Source of the DNA: Thioclava sp. ES.031
Lineage (GTDB): Bacteria; Pseudomonadota; Alphaproteobacteria; Rhodobacterales; Rhodobacteraceae
Length of the DNA stretch: 64,000 nucleotides
Assembly (NCBI RefSeq): GCF_002563775.1
Contig: NZ_PDJO01000001.1
Location: 3,164,501 to 3,228,500 of the forward strand
Reading direction: 5' to 3'
Positions 49,701-55,743 of this stretch are shown one piece after another. Every line of letters begins with the position of its first letter. Within the stretch, counting starts at the first letter, position 1. The translations under genes were made by a program, and so were the position numbers. The notes under the pieces are model-generated. The model was not told the origin of the DNA. It worked only from the letters and a program-made list of their open reading frames with translations, and ran no database searches.

Positions 49701-52664
49701 CGCCTGGGAATATTTCCCCATCAGCTCGTCTTGGGTGATCTGATCGTTCGGATGCGCGGCGTTGTACTTGTCGAGCGCCTTCTTGGCCGCGAAGTTCAGC
49801 TTGCCGAACGCCGCCGAGACCGAGCGCGAGAGCGAGCTGCCGCCCTCGGTCGGGCCCGCGAAGCGATAGGCCGAGTTGACCGAGACCGGCTGGCCGGTCG
49901 CGGCAACCACGGTCGTACCCAGCGCGGTCAGCGCATCGGCATTGCTGAAGTCGTGGTAATCGCCGCCCAGCGTCGCGAAGGTGTTGTCGTTATCGACCTG
50001 CACGTCGATGGCCACGCCGAACCCGATATGGGGGTCGCGGTTCGGATCGACGGGTTTGCCCTGAATCTTGTCCTGCGCCCCCGGGATCGCCTGCACCATC
50101 GGGTTGTTCGCCGCGCGCTTCTTGCCGATCTTCTTTTGCGGGGCGGTCACGCCCATCGTCGCAGTGGTCGCGTGAACCTTGTTGAAGAAAAGCGTCTCGG
50201 CATCGAGGTTGAGCGCCCCACCGGTATTGATCGTACCACCCAGCGCCGCCTCGGTCGTCGATTGCGAGACATCGACGCTGATCGCCACGGCGCCGATCCC
50301 CTCGGTGCCGGCATTCGCGCCGGTGGTGATCGAATGCGACTTGCCCGTGAAGGCGCCCGCGTTGAGCGCGCCCGCCGAGGTCAGCGAGCCGCCCTTCACC
50401 AGAAGCTGGTTCTTCAGCTCGCGCGTCGTGACCACGAGCGCGCCCGCGTAATCCTTCACCTTGCTGGCCGAAATCGACACCGTGTGATCTTCGGATGCCG
50501 TGCTGGCGAGGCGCATATCGCCCGCCTTGGTCGTCAGGTCGCTACCATCGAGCAGAACCTGGCTCTCGATGTGGCTGTTGGCCATCACGACGCCCAGCGC
50601 ATAAGCCTTGGGCGCGATCGAATAGGTGGTCTGGGCGTGGGACTGCACCACGAGCGCATCGCTCGAGGGATCCCAGGCGGAGGGCAGTTTCAGCGTCAGG
50701 CTATAGGGCGCACCGCCGCCGATCAGGCTGCCGGTGATGTTATCGACCACATCCTGCACGCTGCTGTTGAAGTTCAGCTGCGGGGTCGAGAGGAAGCTGT
50801 AGGTATCCTCCAGCAACCCCGTCGCGCCGAGTTGACCGTTTTTCGAGGGCGTGCCATCCGAGAAGGCCGTCGGCGTGATCGCCTTGTTCTTCCAGTTGCC
50901 ATCGGCCGTCAGGGTGCTGTTGGTGATCTTCACATGCGACTGCGCATCGAGAAGCTGCACCTGCAGCGGGATCAGGCTGTTGATCGTCGTGGCGCCCTGC
51001 TGGATCAGGTTGCTCATCACCGTCAGACCGTTGTTGATCTGATCGGTCATCTTCTGTTCGGTCGTGCCGCCTTCGAGACCGTCAACCTGCTGCTCTTCCA
51101 CGGTCGGATCGGCGCTGCCCAGCGCGTTCGACACGGTCGCGACCGAGTTCACCACGATCGAGCCCGATTTCAGATCCGCATTGTCGATGGTGATCGAAGC
51201 GGTCTCGCTATCGGGGTTGATCGCCCAGGCGATGCCGGTGTTGAACGAGCGCGCCGAAAGCAGGATCAGCCCGCCGCCATCGGCCGCCGAGCTGTCCGCG
51301 CGCAGGGTCGTGCCGGACTCGACATTGATGTCCTGCGCCGCCACGAGGATCGAGCCCGCCGTGCCCGCTCCGGGGCCGCCCGTGAAGGGATCGGCCGCAT
51401 CGCCCGCACGCGTCGAGATATCGTGGCTCAGCGTCACGGTCTTGTCGGCGGCAAAGACCAGATCGCTGCCCGTGGTGGTCAGCTGCCCGGTGGTCGAGAT
51501 ATTCAACCCGCGCAGGAAAACGGACCCCGCCTGGCCCGTCGCGCTGGTGGTGGACATGTCGAACGCGCCCTGCGCGCTCAGATCGCCTTTCGCCGCCTGC
51601 AGCGGGCTCGTCACACCGCCTGCGCGCAGCACGAAGGCGCCGCCATCCCCCGCCACGGAGGTCGCTTTCACGTCGAGGCTGCTGCCCATCACCGCAGAGC
51701 CTTGGGTGAACAGGAAGACCGTGCCGCCCGCACCGAGCTGCGTGCCGCTGGCCGAGACGTCGATCTTGCCGTCGAGAGTCACCGTTTTCTGGGCCTGACC
51801 CAGCACCACACCACCGCCTTGCGCATTCAGGACCGTGGTGCCCCGCTTGGCCGTGATATCGCTGCTCGCCGTCGTCTCCAGCGTACCCTTGGACACGAGC
51901 CGGATCACCCCGCCCTGCGTGACCAGCCCTGCCGCCTGCGGCGTGCCATCGGTATTCACCCCGACCGAGATCGGATCGACGGAGGTCGGGTCCTCCACCT
52001 TGATCCGCCCGTTCAGCATCATCCCCAGCCCCCCCGATCTCAGCGCGAGCCGGGTTGCGTTGATCTGACCATCCACAGTGATCTGACCGCTGTCGCTCAG
52101 CGGTTCCGAGCCTGCGAAAAGCTGCGCCGTGGGGGTATCGACGCTGGCGGTGAAATTGCCTTGCGCCTCGCTCGTCAGATCATTGACGAAGCCCGGCGTG
52201 GGCGCGCTCATCGTCAGTTGGCCTGCATTGATCGTGCCGGTCGCGCTGACCACGAACCCGTCCGAGTTCACGAAGAACACATTGCTGCCTGTCGCGACAG
52301 GCGCGGCTCCGGGAACCTCGAAGCCCGTATTCAGCGTGCCGGCGATCGTGCTCTGGCCGCCATTGATGATATTGACCAGCGCATTTGCATTGGCCGGTTG
52401 ATAGACATTGACCGTCGAGCCAGGATTCACATTGAACTGGCTGAACGTGTTGAACGCCGTGCCGTTCTGGATGGTCTTGGTGGTGACGTTGGTCGCACCA
52501 GTTGCGTTGACGATGGTCGTATTGGTCGTGCCATCCGCGACGACATCGGCGAAGGCGGGGAGCACGGCGAAGATCGCCGCCGAAGAAACGCTGCTCAACC
52601 ACCCCAACCTCCGCATCATGCGGCGAAAGGTGGTCGTCGTTCTGTCATTCCGGCGATACGTCAT
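34734..52664 (-). CDS. Giant two-partner-secretion exoprotein (TpsA; filamentous hemagglutinin / LktA-like adhesin)
   Basis: One unbroken frame of 5,976 codons, product about 0.6 MDa. A long-n-region signal peptide (residues 1-39, ending LPAFA) is followed by a TPS secretion domain: NTFSQFNVNPGSTVNVYQPA, NIINGGQSTIAGTLNTG and VFFVNSDGFVVSATGTI. Most of the rest is glycine-, alanine- and threonine-rich beta-helix repeat. Near residues 1833-1990, three successive units of 53, 54 and 54 residues follow the plan GTIxSxxGGAAxxGGxGVGG with AVxVNxI and GGALSLxA. Helical inserts interrupt the helix near residues 3930-3985 (NELASRIADLQSKIADP) and 4810-4930. I noticed no cysteine. The C-terminus has no autotransporter barrel; the pore is the separate tpsB. 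Likely role: surface adhesion or biofilm; a toxin-like tip is not evident. Confidence 0.93.
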   Translation of the reverse strand: MTYRRNDRTTTTFRRMMRRLGWLSSVSSAAIFAVLPAFADVVADGTTNTTIVNATGATNVTTKTIQNGTAFNTFSQFNVNPGSTVNVYQPANANALVNIINGGQSTIAGTLNTGFEVPGAAPVATGSNVFFVNSDGFVVSATGTINAGQLTMSAPTPGFVNDLTSEAQGNFTASVDTPTAQLFAGSEPLSDSGQITVDGQINATRLALRSGGLGMMLNGRIKVEDPTSVDPISVGVNTDGTPQAAGLVTQGGVIRLVSKGTLETTASSDITAKRGTTVLNAQGGGVVLGQAQKTVTLDGKIDVSASGTQLGAGGTVFLFTQGSAVMGSSLDVKATSVAGDGGAFVLRAGGVTSPLQAAKGDLSAQGAFDMSTTSATGQAGSVFLRGLNISTTGQLTTTGSDLVFAADKTVTLSHDISTRAGDAADPFTGGPGAGTAGSILVAAQDINVESGTTLRADSSAADGGGLILLSARSFNTGIAWAINPDSETASITIDNADLKSGSIVVNSVATVSNALGSADPTVEEQQVDGLEGGTTEQKMTDQINNGLTVMSNLIQQGATTINSLIPLQVQLLDAQSHVKITNSTLTADGNWKNKAITPTAFSDGTPSKNGQLGATGLLEDTYSFLSTPQLNFNSSVQDVVDNITGSLIGGGAPYSLTLKLPSAWDPSSDALVVQSHAQTTYSIAPKAYALGVVMANSHIESQVLLDGSDLTTKAGDMRLASTASEDHTVSISASKVKDYAGALVVTTRELKNQLLVKGGSLTSAGALNAGAFTGKSHSITTGANAGTEGIGAVAISVDVSQSTTEAALGGTINTGGALNLDAETLFFNKVHATTATMGVTAPQKKIGKKRAANNPMVQAIPGAQDKIQGKPVDPNRDPHIGFGVAIDVQVDNDNTFATLGGDYHDFSNADALTALGTTVVAATGQPVSVNSAYRFAGPTEGGSSLSRSVSAAFGKLNFAAKKALDKYNAAHPNDQITQDELMGKYSQALMLTGSVSTMGGTTQAEIGKDATVNAAAATVQSVTRFPHADPLGDIRDKWSQFVGQITDYTELPSNPSDPTQLTPPDAPGLIDTINPLNFITTDVKSKATAPVPKDGSRPVVPEDQQKLAIGITANVFNTDNTTDAVVRNGAVLNLTGDLNVLSSQEGLFLHLANLPKSNPIKGDAEGAIGVGINIDRIGSKVSSVIESGATVNAGTNGVKVDAYTRNIAGILSFSGGQGKRTAVNATVATNIAHAETVARIGDDASVTGGAVTVSAKDESVEWAAAGAISASENVGVGVSAGLNISGRKVWAGIGPADETATPVGTGNTIIDADSLTITAENAATDVVVGVAGSKVQGKPQQQSDPQSTGGTTDANGTNEDDMIIPSWLFAEDENNAVNDEQNVQTPPDSDGNTQQSGWAVTGVATLNLSLGNETVAALNTQGKIKLGSTLTQTAKNTALQIAGGGAVSAGLGQAQDTNALAGAFSVMVDTRELRSEVTGATINAGGAVTIGAEDHATVVNVAVGGAGTSRGDIALAGSVAVAVLDGGTTATVKDASITSDALSVNATDGSTTVSVGGAVGINMDKTKGSGVGIGIAVNTVTRSAGASITGASTIDTGVFGITADSTQSVYGFGVSAGKGKTGIAGSISVNNITGGARADVTGNGAGADRMGISASSINIGVTEANTIFSLGGALANGDNAVGGAATVNVITSTSGATLTDALVHGQGGTGGTGAITMGADGSSTISSIAVAGAVADQQTAAGVGLSANNISATLEVSAAGTEALDADSIALTATNSREINSLGGGAAVSNGSAGGFASTLNLLTANTTSIDLANANLSTTGAGAISATATATGKIRSAAVALSASRDTSLGGAVTVNVSTATTRVSAADAVLNAGGALSLNADDTGTIASVSGGAAFSAGGSGVGGAVSANFIAHDTGVLTDGADMTGEGVTLGAKNGSTITSGAVGLAGGGTTAVGGSIAIGDIGNTTAVDATNAKIDGGTGAVALSATREGQISILSGAAAAGGSNAVGVALTVASIHGGTTADLITGEAVTGDSLSVTADDTAGIDAIAVSGAASGETSAAGSVVFTQIGQPGANGPSVAPLPGSSSEDPVGDAQTRVADRRDAAVTGLVSRVGATTQAPDFDASKLSLTLDADAVTRARVELSGATPALPATTITSSTTGTIRSLAGAVAIGGSGAGVGAGIGVNLLFAKTEAELVLPTDAETQAPSVTVGATQTGTIETAAVSGGFSGGVGGAGSILVNVMNRQADAHIRGNGGSGTRAALRTDRGDVSVTTTQTGTIKALAGSAGIGGQAGAGGAIVVNVMSDDTEAAVEDAAILARKLDESATVDGPLSLAGKLTIDADQQMTLEALSAAVGGGGSGAFAGSFAVNVANGEVYAGLRRSETQVGTLALAAHSTPSLTANAGAISGSGGASVGLGIAINNSAQTVRADLTSSTLRTGHNASLGAYQTTTFHGNAISGAGGTVGVTGSGVNNTAANTVEAVVQGGPISLVDPTSGLAEQTRYGSDIATRGSLLIDAQSTTAITLLGGSDETKPGNSTDARNAAPDLNLSLSGGATAGVGVSASVNTIENRVKTRILDNARIVALGQEAIDWTNADGIAKSTYGLAMNAQARSGISMLTANGSVGGVAGVSALFGMNLIDDEALVQLGSAQGSDLVRLNPRYDADFTSDIGSNTASVAQDVTLNADTANDSALYTVNVAAGGAAGVGASAGTTVVTSAAKVKTYDAQVAAAHNIATNATSKSTLTSFVAGIGGGFVGVTGNANVNVLNSTAEIGIHGGTFDAGWDLSLNTLIDNDLYAMTGGGSGGVAAAVGGAIQVTVANGTSKVSVGSGRAGDAAQLQTGNDLTAKADTQLLQKGFAGAGAAAGLGVALSANLVVDRATTEVAIDDNQKLSAGAKLSLTANETADLTGAAGSIGGGALGVGVSLDFASLQGTTKVSVGDGAVLKANDAANGARGVGRNGITLSATSERMLDSTVVSVGAGAIAVGAAISVADLGGVADDESGNLSKAMASINSELASDQNGSGGLDSNSTAQDRQNTGGSIIGFAGASDTQSQIVTARQGLNPSATGSDQVGVEIGSAQLLTNGDLSLISHAKTDLSQAAGAGAGSIFGGASSGIVVSNVSTGAAVTLHDGASLSAGGAVKLGAKTYGGDDGNVIDAAASTVAGSLGYTGGAGVTVATLNAGASVQMGAGVSVSGYSVGVNADRTGEVKSVTTNITGGLGGVAGVAVSTAKSEGTSAITIGRAGAGLSTLNSSVGTISLETSDGTSAHAEGSGSTGGLGGSANSVVVTGTNAGNSAVRVQHSKITAGGDFDLQNTNGGAAYAEAHGVSVAAGVSIGAGVATSRADMSVTTQFATDVSARNITINSEIKRTADRMTSQAKAQSTSGGLLAGNGAAAHAYSSYGVTSTLSGNLIANNALALSADASAVKVDAFATGRSGGAVAVGVTLAYAGQDLTKGDSGDVAFSINDSVLQGKVVTLGAGNAPDIVAGANSGSGGIVSGSGAETHVTTDTKSTFDIGTTGTTVITASDQLQITAAQNGAFASNLDTTSAAAVGYSGALSRNTIGAATALTLGGHTTIGARNIEIGADTTFKRPDTGYNLVSGSGGAIDVAAMRSFVTVNASTDLNIDDGAMLLQTGVADGGQTFELGASTNMIFFDRLKLDSGGAIASPNGNSTVDIRTNTAHVTIGDAKLLAMDDLDVYAGGDANIKSEVDTTSYGLSGAASGNSMASYNADNKINLTSGADLQSFTDIGLRAGYTSKGAQQVDVKAETRVFNKTTFPINGTPGADALANTNQRVNVGTGASVAAVHDVYVFAERGGGEVLGYGRGKDLYREVAAEIGSALSTAFGGDPVSLDIESGTSTDKGENMIVVNGYVRAGSRNKQILILDANNHLNNPSESYTNSQGQTVNYSNEDAKGILNDPGNADPEIQAMITQGTVQNELASRIADLQSKIADPILSQDTQAVTAWKAEIDALSGRLDTTKNKTVDFINLPDIRASGGSIYMRSDTVQGASTGTLDAPGNAQIVVHVYSDAFVNAGSMEIPSSDGGRIYFNDVSVNTPADVQKLANPKGAPIDYKMISGNDAGESKIELVTYGKGSITLKGPLTNLDGKVLVNSNVGDLDVRADISAKTIDLRAGGDFTQGYTPGLRNEGGEPRAIYTGYFNQVDNVVRKYVVAGQTVTGFDGGSMTATSGGTSVQTPSVPNFTIEPRQSEVKAGANVYITADKLNINGLIQAGVGSYDVVIGDGLQSDISNFSKTQPTVLFDPSTPVNANIVRKPYVTANDVWVKYDPTATNAEGVQTGAITVSPMVVKGGTVEITGQILSTGAGRIESLDGFGNINVTNKTSLPVVFDRVDTGEAGANGQGLEGLVRITDTDPLKKTAAGKNLITEYRRIGQTLKVYDNSSTYDTITKTYGDGNKPLTVTRVVPTTLIKSSTVDSGRSASYQPVKNRDLVVLQSEQITQETNYDQTRFYFWAPFKKKIKSTLGKVTLTPSVPVTTAGANGTYVASEDVNINGGDYSYAFDGERTSYSTVKGTVKTTDYRILGIGDVKKSWTETTTTNVLYKHRLRADYPIDIVFSGGDTGALNITSGGDVIFKKTVSNLVGDTNITSNNGSIVTASPQITATLDNLDINAENGRIGGVTGAFRVDQSEGSRLTAVGGSAVNIREMSGSMTLGNIEAKDRPASTDAPITGTVTLFADGDIKMASGSDQITATSINLTSQNGSIGSFNGSYAPAWVSLNGGVLDATANKDVVIGAHQGDLPVHTVTAQTGSATLAAFNGSILDRNNIEVRDIRSESELAKLWTQDMGLDKKVAQDARAQQQLDALAASREHDYRVYWKARTDAGGAPISYTMDASDQAALLNSGWTQAQLDDYISQQQGLYAEWNGETAEQTSFTYTPTADDQAKLLEGIGWTTAELKHWIRAGLIKGTGDTNTRIEDPNINAYKDITLGATGTIGEMLAPYTVGSGKDLTQDLLVLSQAEPSDLTIKPNGDVVVRRAEDLNFAFTGLDANGAPVGTLNAVALGTDVFLGAETPAAIKQVNAARDVTIKLDGMMSNAHAGRNAAVTGRIIVLESGNDAPIATQTNPLTVKVLNDGMLTARSGVEVNIAATGNLPLAEAYAPGPVRISATGAITDALATGAVRISAGSLKLTGRSIGTSTVSLPFTLTDTANGGALDVTTTAGDAWLSATGDLPISSARIAGGGKITTDGLMSFTGIDTLSFGTGSTLELATAFGLDTSASSGTDATGGTLSILTGGPVGSQAKRFETALGTFNFAATGADPTPLWMHEADDLTIASLTQLTAGSPTDITVGGALTIGTITSPDEVRLDAASFTQGRIVAGRTKLTASGTIGSVSPLSLTTGSLYASTVDGDIRLALSDRAANLEQVTAGGSGAITLSSTNAPLTLLTGPGITTQGGAIGLDVTSLKANADILSHNGAISILSAGLLQQAAGTSIDAGTGTIALGIDGDMIASHVVTRSTADPALSVTVQGALSIASGQSGTVFDANAAGAGAVLNLGSMMPIGPDGLPVAFDHVVAQVANGAMHLNERDAIRLDLLQTTNGLIDLYAGGPITVRDIDAHGASPIVISAGQGDIRSDGALMAGGDVRLFAFNGAITGETGPTFMGDMSDGATGHFYANGDVNYRETAGALRAGFALSQSGALHLEAANGQMTLGALGARTDLTLAADDALRVTIVGGATVDLADEQAMQLIHPELYGLREAQSPSHADLRARNPGSTLYAGLVNVRDTLGLHADNINADLYDITPSDALALTLDGHDDGMAAQVDVNSIGDGPVLFIPQSQYFDDVRGRLGGRDRARGTLNLVRGRITTGSVSHAGPVINGEDVVIGGDVWFYQQGFSVLAQAVYDKLSTVADAQTLAINAGKYSFSQSNRIDLNVTEGLVLNRRLGGTGINGGQGFGFNVGVETDLLGFPFTSAGARPGVTRPGMIMRLPSTQPEKEDPRVTWVVSSAG

Positions 52665-52745
52665 CGCTGTGTCCCCATCTTCGAAGCGGCCCCCACTGCC
52701 GCTTTTCGGCGGCCCCCTACGACCGCCTTTGCGTCAGGCCGCGTA

Positions 52746-53384
52746 TCAGCCTTCCGCTTTTTTCAGCACGTCGAGCGCCTTGTTGAATTGCTCCACGCTC
52801 ACGCGCAGAACCACCGGCTTGCCGGTGGCGGTCGGCTTGTAGCCGAACAGGATCGCCTTGTTTTCAGCGAACAGCTTCAGCTCGTCCGTCGAGAGCGGCG
52901 CCGCGGCCTCGCACACGCCGTTCATGCAGGTCTGCCAGACCATGTCGCGCTGCTTGACATTGTCCTTGCCCTCGAAGCGATAGACGGCGCCGCCGGGCAG
53001 GTAAGCGCCCATCGGCACCTGCGCGATCAGAACCGCGCCATCCTTGGCTGGCATCGCAATGAACCGAGCCAGAAGCTGGTTCGACGATTTGGTGCGCTGC
53101 TCCTGCACGAGGCGGCAGACCGTCTTCTTCACCGTCGCCGCCTGACAGGACACGACCCAGTCGCCAAAGGCGGTGTTATTGGCGATATCGGCCTGTGCTC
53201 CGCTCTGGGCGGGGGCTGCCTTCTGCGCGACTTCGGCGGGCTTCGCCACCGGTTTGGCCTTGCCGTCCGCCGTGGAGGTCTGGGCAAAGGCCGCAGGCGC
53301 GAGGCAGCCCAGTGCGAAAACGGCCACGGCCGCTCCCTTCGTGATCCGTGCGCCCAGCCCTGCCGTCTCGTTCATCTTGGTCAT
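52746..53384 (-). CDS. Exported IalB-family protein, between tpsB and tpsA
   Basis: A 212-residue exported protein of the invasion-associated-locus-B family. After a signal peptide (residues about 15-34, ending AAFA) and a Lys/Ala/Pro-rich linker, the IalB domain begins FGDWVVSC. Its Cys pattern is Cys80, Cys90, Cys153 and Cys158 (TCMNGVC). The paralogue at 54961 has the same C...C...CxxxxC pattern. IalB homologues are periplasmic or outer-membrane beta proteins; a secretion-accessory role for the giant exoprotein is inferred from position only. GAGGAG precedes the ATG by 10 bases, 14 bases after tpsB. Confidence 0.9.
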   Translation of the reverse strand: MTKMNETAGLGARITKGAAVAVFALGCLAPAAFAQTSTADGKAKPVAKPAEVAQKAAPAQSGAQADIANNTAFGDWVVSCQAATVKKTVCRLVQEQRTKSSNQLLARFIAMPAKDGAVLIAQVPMGAYLPGGAVYRFEGKDNVKQRDMVWQTCMNGVCEAAAPLSTDELKLFAENKAILFGYKPTATGKPVVLRVSVEQFNKALDVLKKAEG

Positions 53385-53398
53385 TCCCTCATTTCTCC

Positions 53399-54964
53399 TC
53401 AGAATTTGTAATCCAGTCCGACATAGACCGTCGGGTTGCCCACATCAGTGAAGCCAAGTGTCTTTTTCAGCGGCACGCCGACGCTCGTCAGCAGCGCCAC
53501 TTTCTTGTGCAGGGCCGTCGCCGCCCCGATCCCGATGGAGGCCAGCACGTCCTGACTGGAATCGAAGCCACCCGAGGCGCGGTAAGGCACGACGACCGCC
53601 GCATCGACGAAGGCGAAGGGCCGCACGTTCAGCCGCCCCTTCATCCACGAGAAGGGTTCGCGCTTGGAGACCTGCAGGTTCAGCACGACCCCGGAATCGC
53701 CGCCGCGCACCTCGCTCGGATAGCCGCGGACGCTGCCCACACCGCCTGCGGTAATCAGACGCGACACCGGAAGGTTCTGCCCCGGCGCGAACTGGAAATT
53801 CGCGGTCGCGTCGAACTGCAGCGCCTTGCCCAGCGGCGTGCTGAAGCTCGCGTCGCCATAGAGCAACTGATACGAGCCCTCGGTCTGAGAGGTGGCCTTC
53901 GCATCCGCCCGCCCGAGCCGCACTCCAAGCCCGAGGCTCGCCCGCGCTTTCGGCCATTGCCGGTAGAAATGCCCGATCGCATAGATCTCGCGCAGCGTGA
54001 TATCCGAGAACCCGAGCGAGCCCGCTTTGGATTTGTCTCGCCCGGTATCGAAGCCGCCCTCGAAGGTGAAATAGCGATCCGGTCCGATCTTGAACGGGCG
54101 GCGGTAATTCACGGTGAAATTGGTGGAATCCGAGGTGATCTGAACCGGCACGAACTCGCCGCCGATGATCGAACTGGTCGACCGGCTGATCGCTGCCGTC
54201 GCGACCCCGCCTTTCGGCCCGATCGGGCGCGAATAGCCCAGCGAATAGGCCGAAGCGCCTTTCGACTTCTGCGCCTGGAAGGAGAGCGCATCGCGCACGC
54301 CCGTCACGCTCGACCAACGCACGAAGAGCGAGCCCCGGGCGCGACCCGTCTCGGGGCGGCCGTAATTATCGGCCGACAGGGTCGCGGTGAAGCGCTTGGG
54401 AGACTCGCCATAGATCGTCGCGACGGTCGTCCCGGGCGCGGTGCCCGGCGAAAACTTCAGCGAGGGCTGGATATCGTAGGACAGATCGAAGACGCGCAGA
54501 TCGCGGGCGATCTCTTCGAAATCGGGCTTTTCGTTGAGCGGCAGCGCGAGCCGGTCTCGCAGAAAGGACGGGTTGGTGCGCGGGAAGCCGTCGATCTTCA
54601 CCGACTCGACCTTCGCCTCGATCAACGCGACATGCAGCACCCCGTTGCGGATTTCTTGCGGCGGCAAGACGGGCTCTGCGGTCGGCACCCCCGCGACGAT
54701 GTAGAGCCGCTTGATCTCTTTGATCATCGTCGTCAGATCGTCGAAGCTAATCGGACGGCCCGTATATTGATCGGCGACCTTTTGCAGCTGTTCGGGCTTG
54801 AGATAGCTCGACTGATCGAACTCGATCTTCGACAAGGTGAAGGTCTGCACACTGACAGAGCCGGGGCTGGCGTTCTGTTTCGCCTGCGCTTCGGCATGGG
54901 CCGCCGTCAGCGGCGCCGTAAGCGTCGCGCCAGCCAGAAGGATCGTCAGCAGCAGGGACTTCAC
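53399..54964 (-). CDS. TpsB/FhaC-type outer-membrane transporter for the giant exoprotein
   Basis: A 521-residue Omp85-superfamily pore. The signal peptide VKSLLLTILLAGATLTAPLT is followed by POTRA-like domains (FTLSKIEFDQSSYLKPEQLQ; PPQEIRNGVLHVALIEAKVE) and a 16-strand-type barrel with VRGYPSEVRGGDSGVVLNLQ, the conserved VRGY loop-6 motif, ending YVGLDYKF with terminal Phe. I choose GTG 54964: GAGGAG lies 8 bases upstream and the start overlaps the preceding stop as GTGA. The longer frame to 55093 lacks a signal peptide at its start. It exports the TpsA protein encoded downstream. Confidence 0.93.
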   Translation of the reverse strand: MKSLLLTILLAGATLTAPLTAAHAEAQAKQNASPGSVSVQTFTLSKIEFDQSSYLKPEQLQKVADQYTGRPISFDDLTTMIKEIKRLYIVAGVPTAEPVLPPQEIRNGVLHVALIEAKVESVKIDGFPRTNPSFLRDRLALPLNEKPDFEEIARDLRVFDLSYDIQPSLKFSPGTAPGTTVATIYGESPKRFTATLSADNYGRPETGRARGSLFVRWSSVTGVRDALSFQAQKSKGASAYSLGYSRPIGPKGGVATAAISRSTSSIIGGEFVPVQITSDSTNFTVNYRRPFKIGPDRYFTFEGGFDTGRDKSKAGSLGFSDITLREIYAIGHFYRQWPKARASLGLGVRLGRADAKATSQTEGSYQLLYGDASFSTPLGKALQFDATANFQFAPGQNLPVSRLITAGGVGSVRGYPSEVRGGDSGVVLNLQVSKREPFSWMKGRLNVRPFAFVDAAVVVPYRASGGFDSSQDVLASIGIGAATALHKKVALLTSVGVPLKKTLGFTDVGNPTVYVGLDYKF

Positions 54965-55542
54965 TTTTGCGTCTCCTCGTCCCGGGCCTGCGCCAGGGCA
55001 TTGGTCAGCCCCATCAACGACACGTCGAAGCGGATCGGCGGTGCGTTGGGGGCAGGTCGATAGGTCAATTGGGCTGCGCGGGCGGCCTTCCACGCATCAA
55101 GCGCAGGCGAAGGCAGGTCGAGGCGCGCCTCGCAGGCGCCGCGCACACAGCGGATAAGCCGCAGACGTTGCTCGGCGCCACCCGAAAGCTTCGCGAAAGC
55201 GCCGGAGCCGATATGGATCTGCTGTGGCAAAAGCACCTGCAAACGCGCGCCGCCGTCGCGTTCGGGCTGCATTCGCAGGGTCGCGAGCCAGGTACGATCC
55301 GCCGCGAGGGTCGTGGTCGCGGCGATGCAAGGCCCGGCCGCCTGCGGGCAGCTCACCTTCCAGTCGCGAAACGTCCAGCTTTGCGGCGCAGCTTCGGCCA
55401 TCGCCGCGACCCCGCCGAGTGACAGGACGAGAAATAGCACTAATCTCAAAATGGAAAATACGTCCCGACGAAATACGAAATCCGCCGAATGGCGAGACCG
55501 TCCCAGCAGAATAAATCGCTTTGATCGAGATAGAATACGCAC
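54961..55542 (-). CDS. Exported IalB-family protein, first gene of the TPS operon
   Basis: A 193-residue frame with a hydrophobic signal region (ILRLVLFLVLSLGGVAAMAE) and an IalB domain beginning FRDWKVSC, with Cys65, Cys72, Cys132 and Cys137 (RCVRGAC). It is a diverged paralogue of the 52746-53384 protein. The stop overlaps the tpsB GTG start (GTGA). The first codon is uncertain: GTG 55542 gives a 30-residue basic extension before the signal peptide, while TTG 55449 would give MRLVLFLVLSLGGVAAMAEA, a normal signal peptide, but without a clear ribosome-binding site. Confidence 0.85.
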   Translation of the reverse strand: MRILSRSKRFILLGRSRHSADFVFRRDVFSILRLVLFLVLSLGGVAAMAEAAPQSWTFRDWKVSCPQAAGPCIAATTTLAADRTWLATLRMQPERDGGARLQVLLPQQIHIGSGAFAKLSGGAEQRLRLIRCVRGACEARLDLPSPALDAWKAARAAQLTYRPAPNAPPIRFDVSLMGLTNALAQARDEETQK

Positions 55543-55656
55543 GCGTCACCCATTTGAAATCAGCACCGATACTGAACCAAATGGCCATAACGCCCGGACC
55601 GAACTTTCGGCATATCCACGGCGATGACCGACACCATGCGTCTTCAGGCGATTTAC

Positions 55657-55686
55657 GTTTAGTAAAGCACGTGACGTTATGTCAAC
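55657..55686 (-). promoter_or_regulatory. Candidate promoter for the TPS operon
   Basis: On the minus strand a perfect -35 hexamer TTGACA (55686-55681) is followed after 15 bases by TACTAA, or after 17 by CTAAAC, as possible -10 sequences. A start near 55650 would leave roughly 100 bases of leader. The same bases form TGAC-N5-GTCA on the plus strand. The -10 is poor, so this is tentative. Confidence 0.4.
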
Positions 55687-55717
55687 GAATAGTTTTTCCG
55701 TTCAATTACAACAAGTT

Positions 55718-55743
55718 GTGAAATCAACCCATAGTTGATTCAC
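55718..55743. promoter_or_regulatory. Near-palindromic operator-like site
   Basis: The arms GTGAAATCAAC and GTTGATTCAC mirror each other with one extra A in the left arm and a 5-base centre (CCATA). It lies about 35 bp upstream of the candidate -35 of the secretion operon. The regulator is unknown; it does not match the FNR pattern. Confidence 0.45.

Noticed and set aside
34734..52664. A contact-dependent inhibition toxin (CdiA) reading of the giant protein
   Set aside because: There is no VENN-type pretoxin motif, no recognisable C-terminal nuclease domain, and no small immunity gene downstream; hemN lies there on the opposite strand.
45099..53411. A 2,770-codon open frame on the plus strand opposite the giant exoprotein gene
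   Set aside because: It mirrors the codon structure of the real gene, has Arg/His/Asp-rich composition with no domains, no signal peptide and no credible start. High-GC genes routinely leave long antisense frames.
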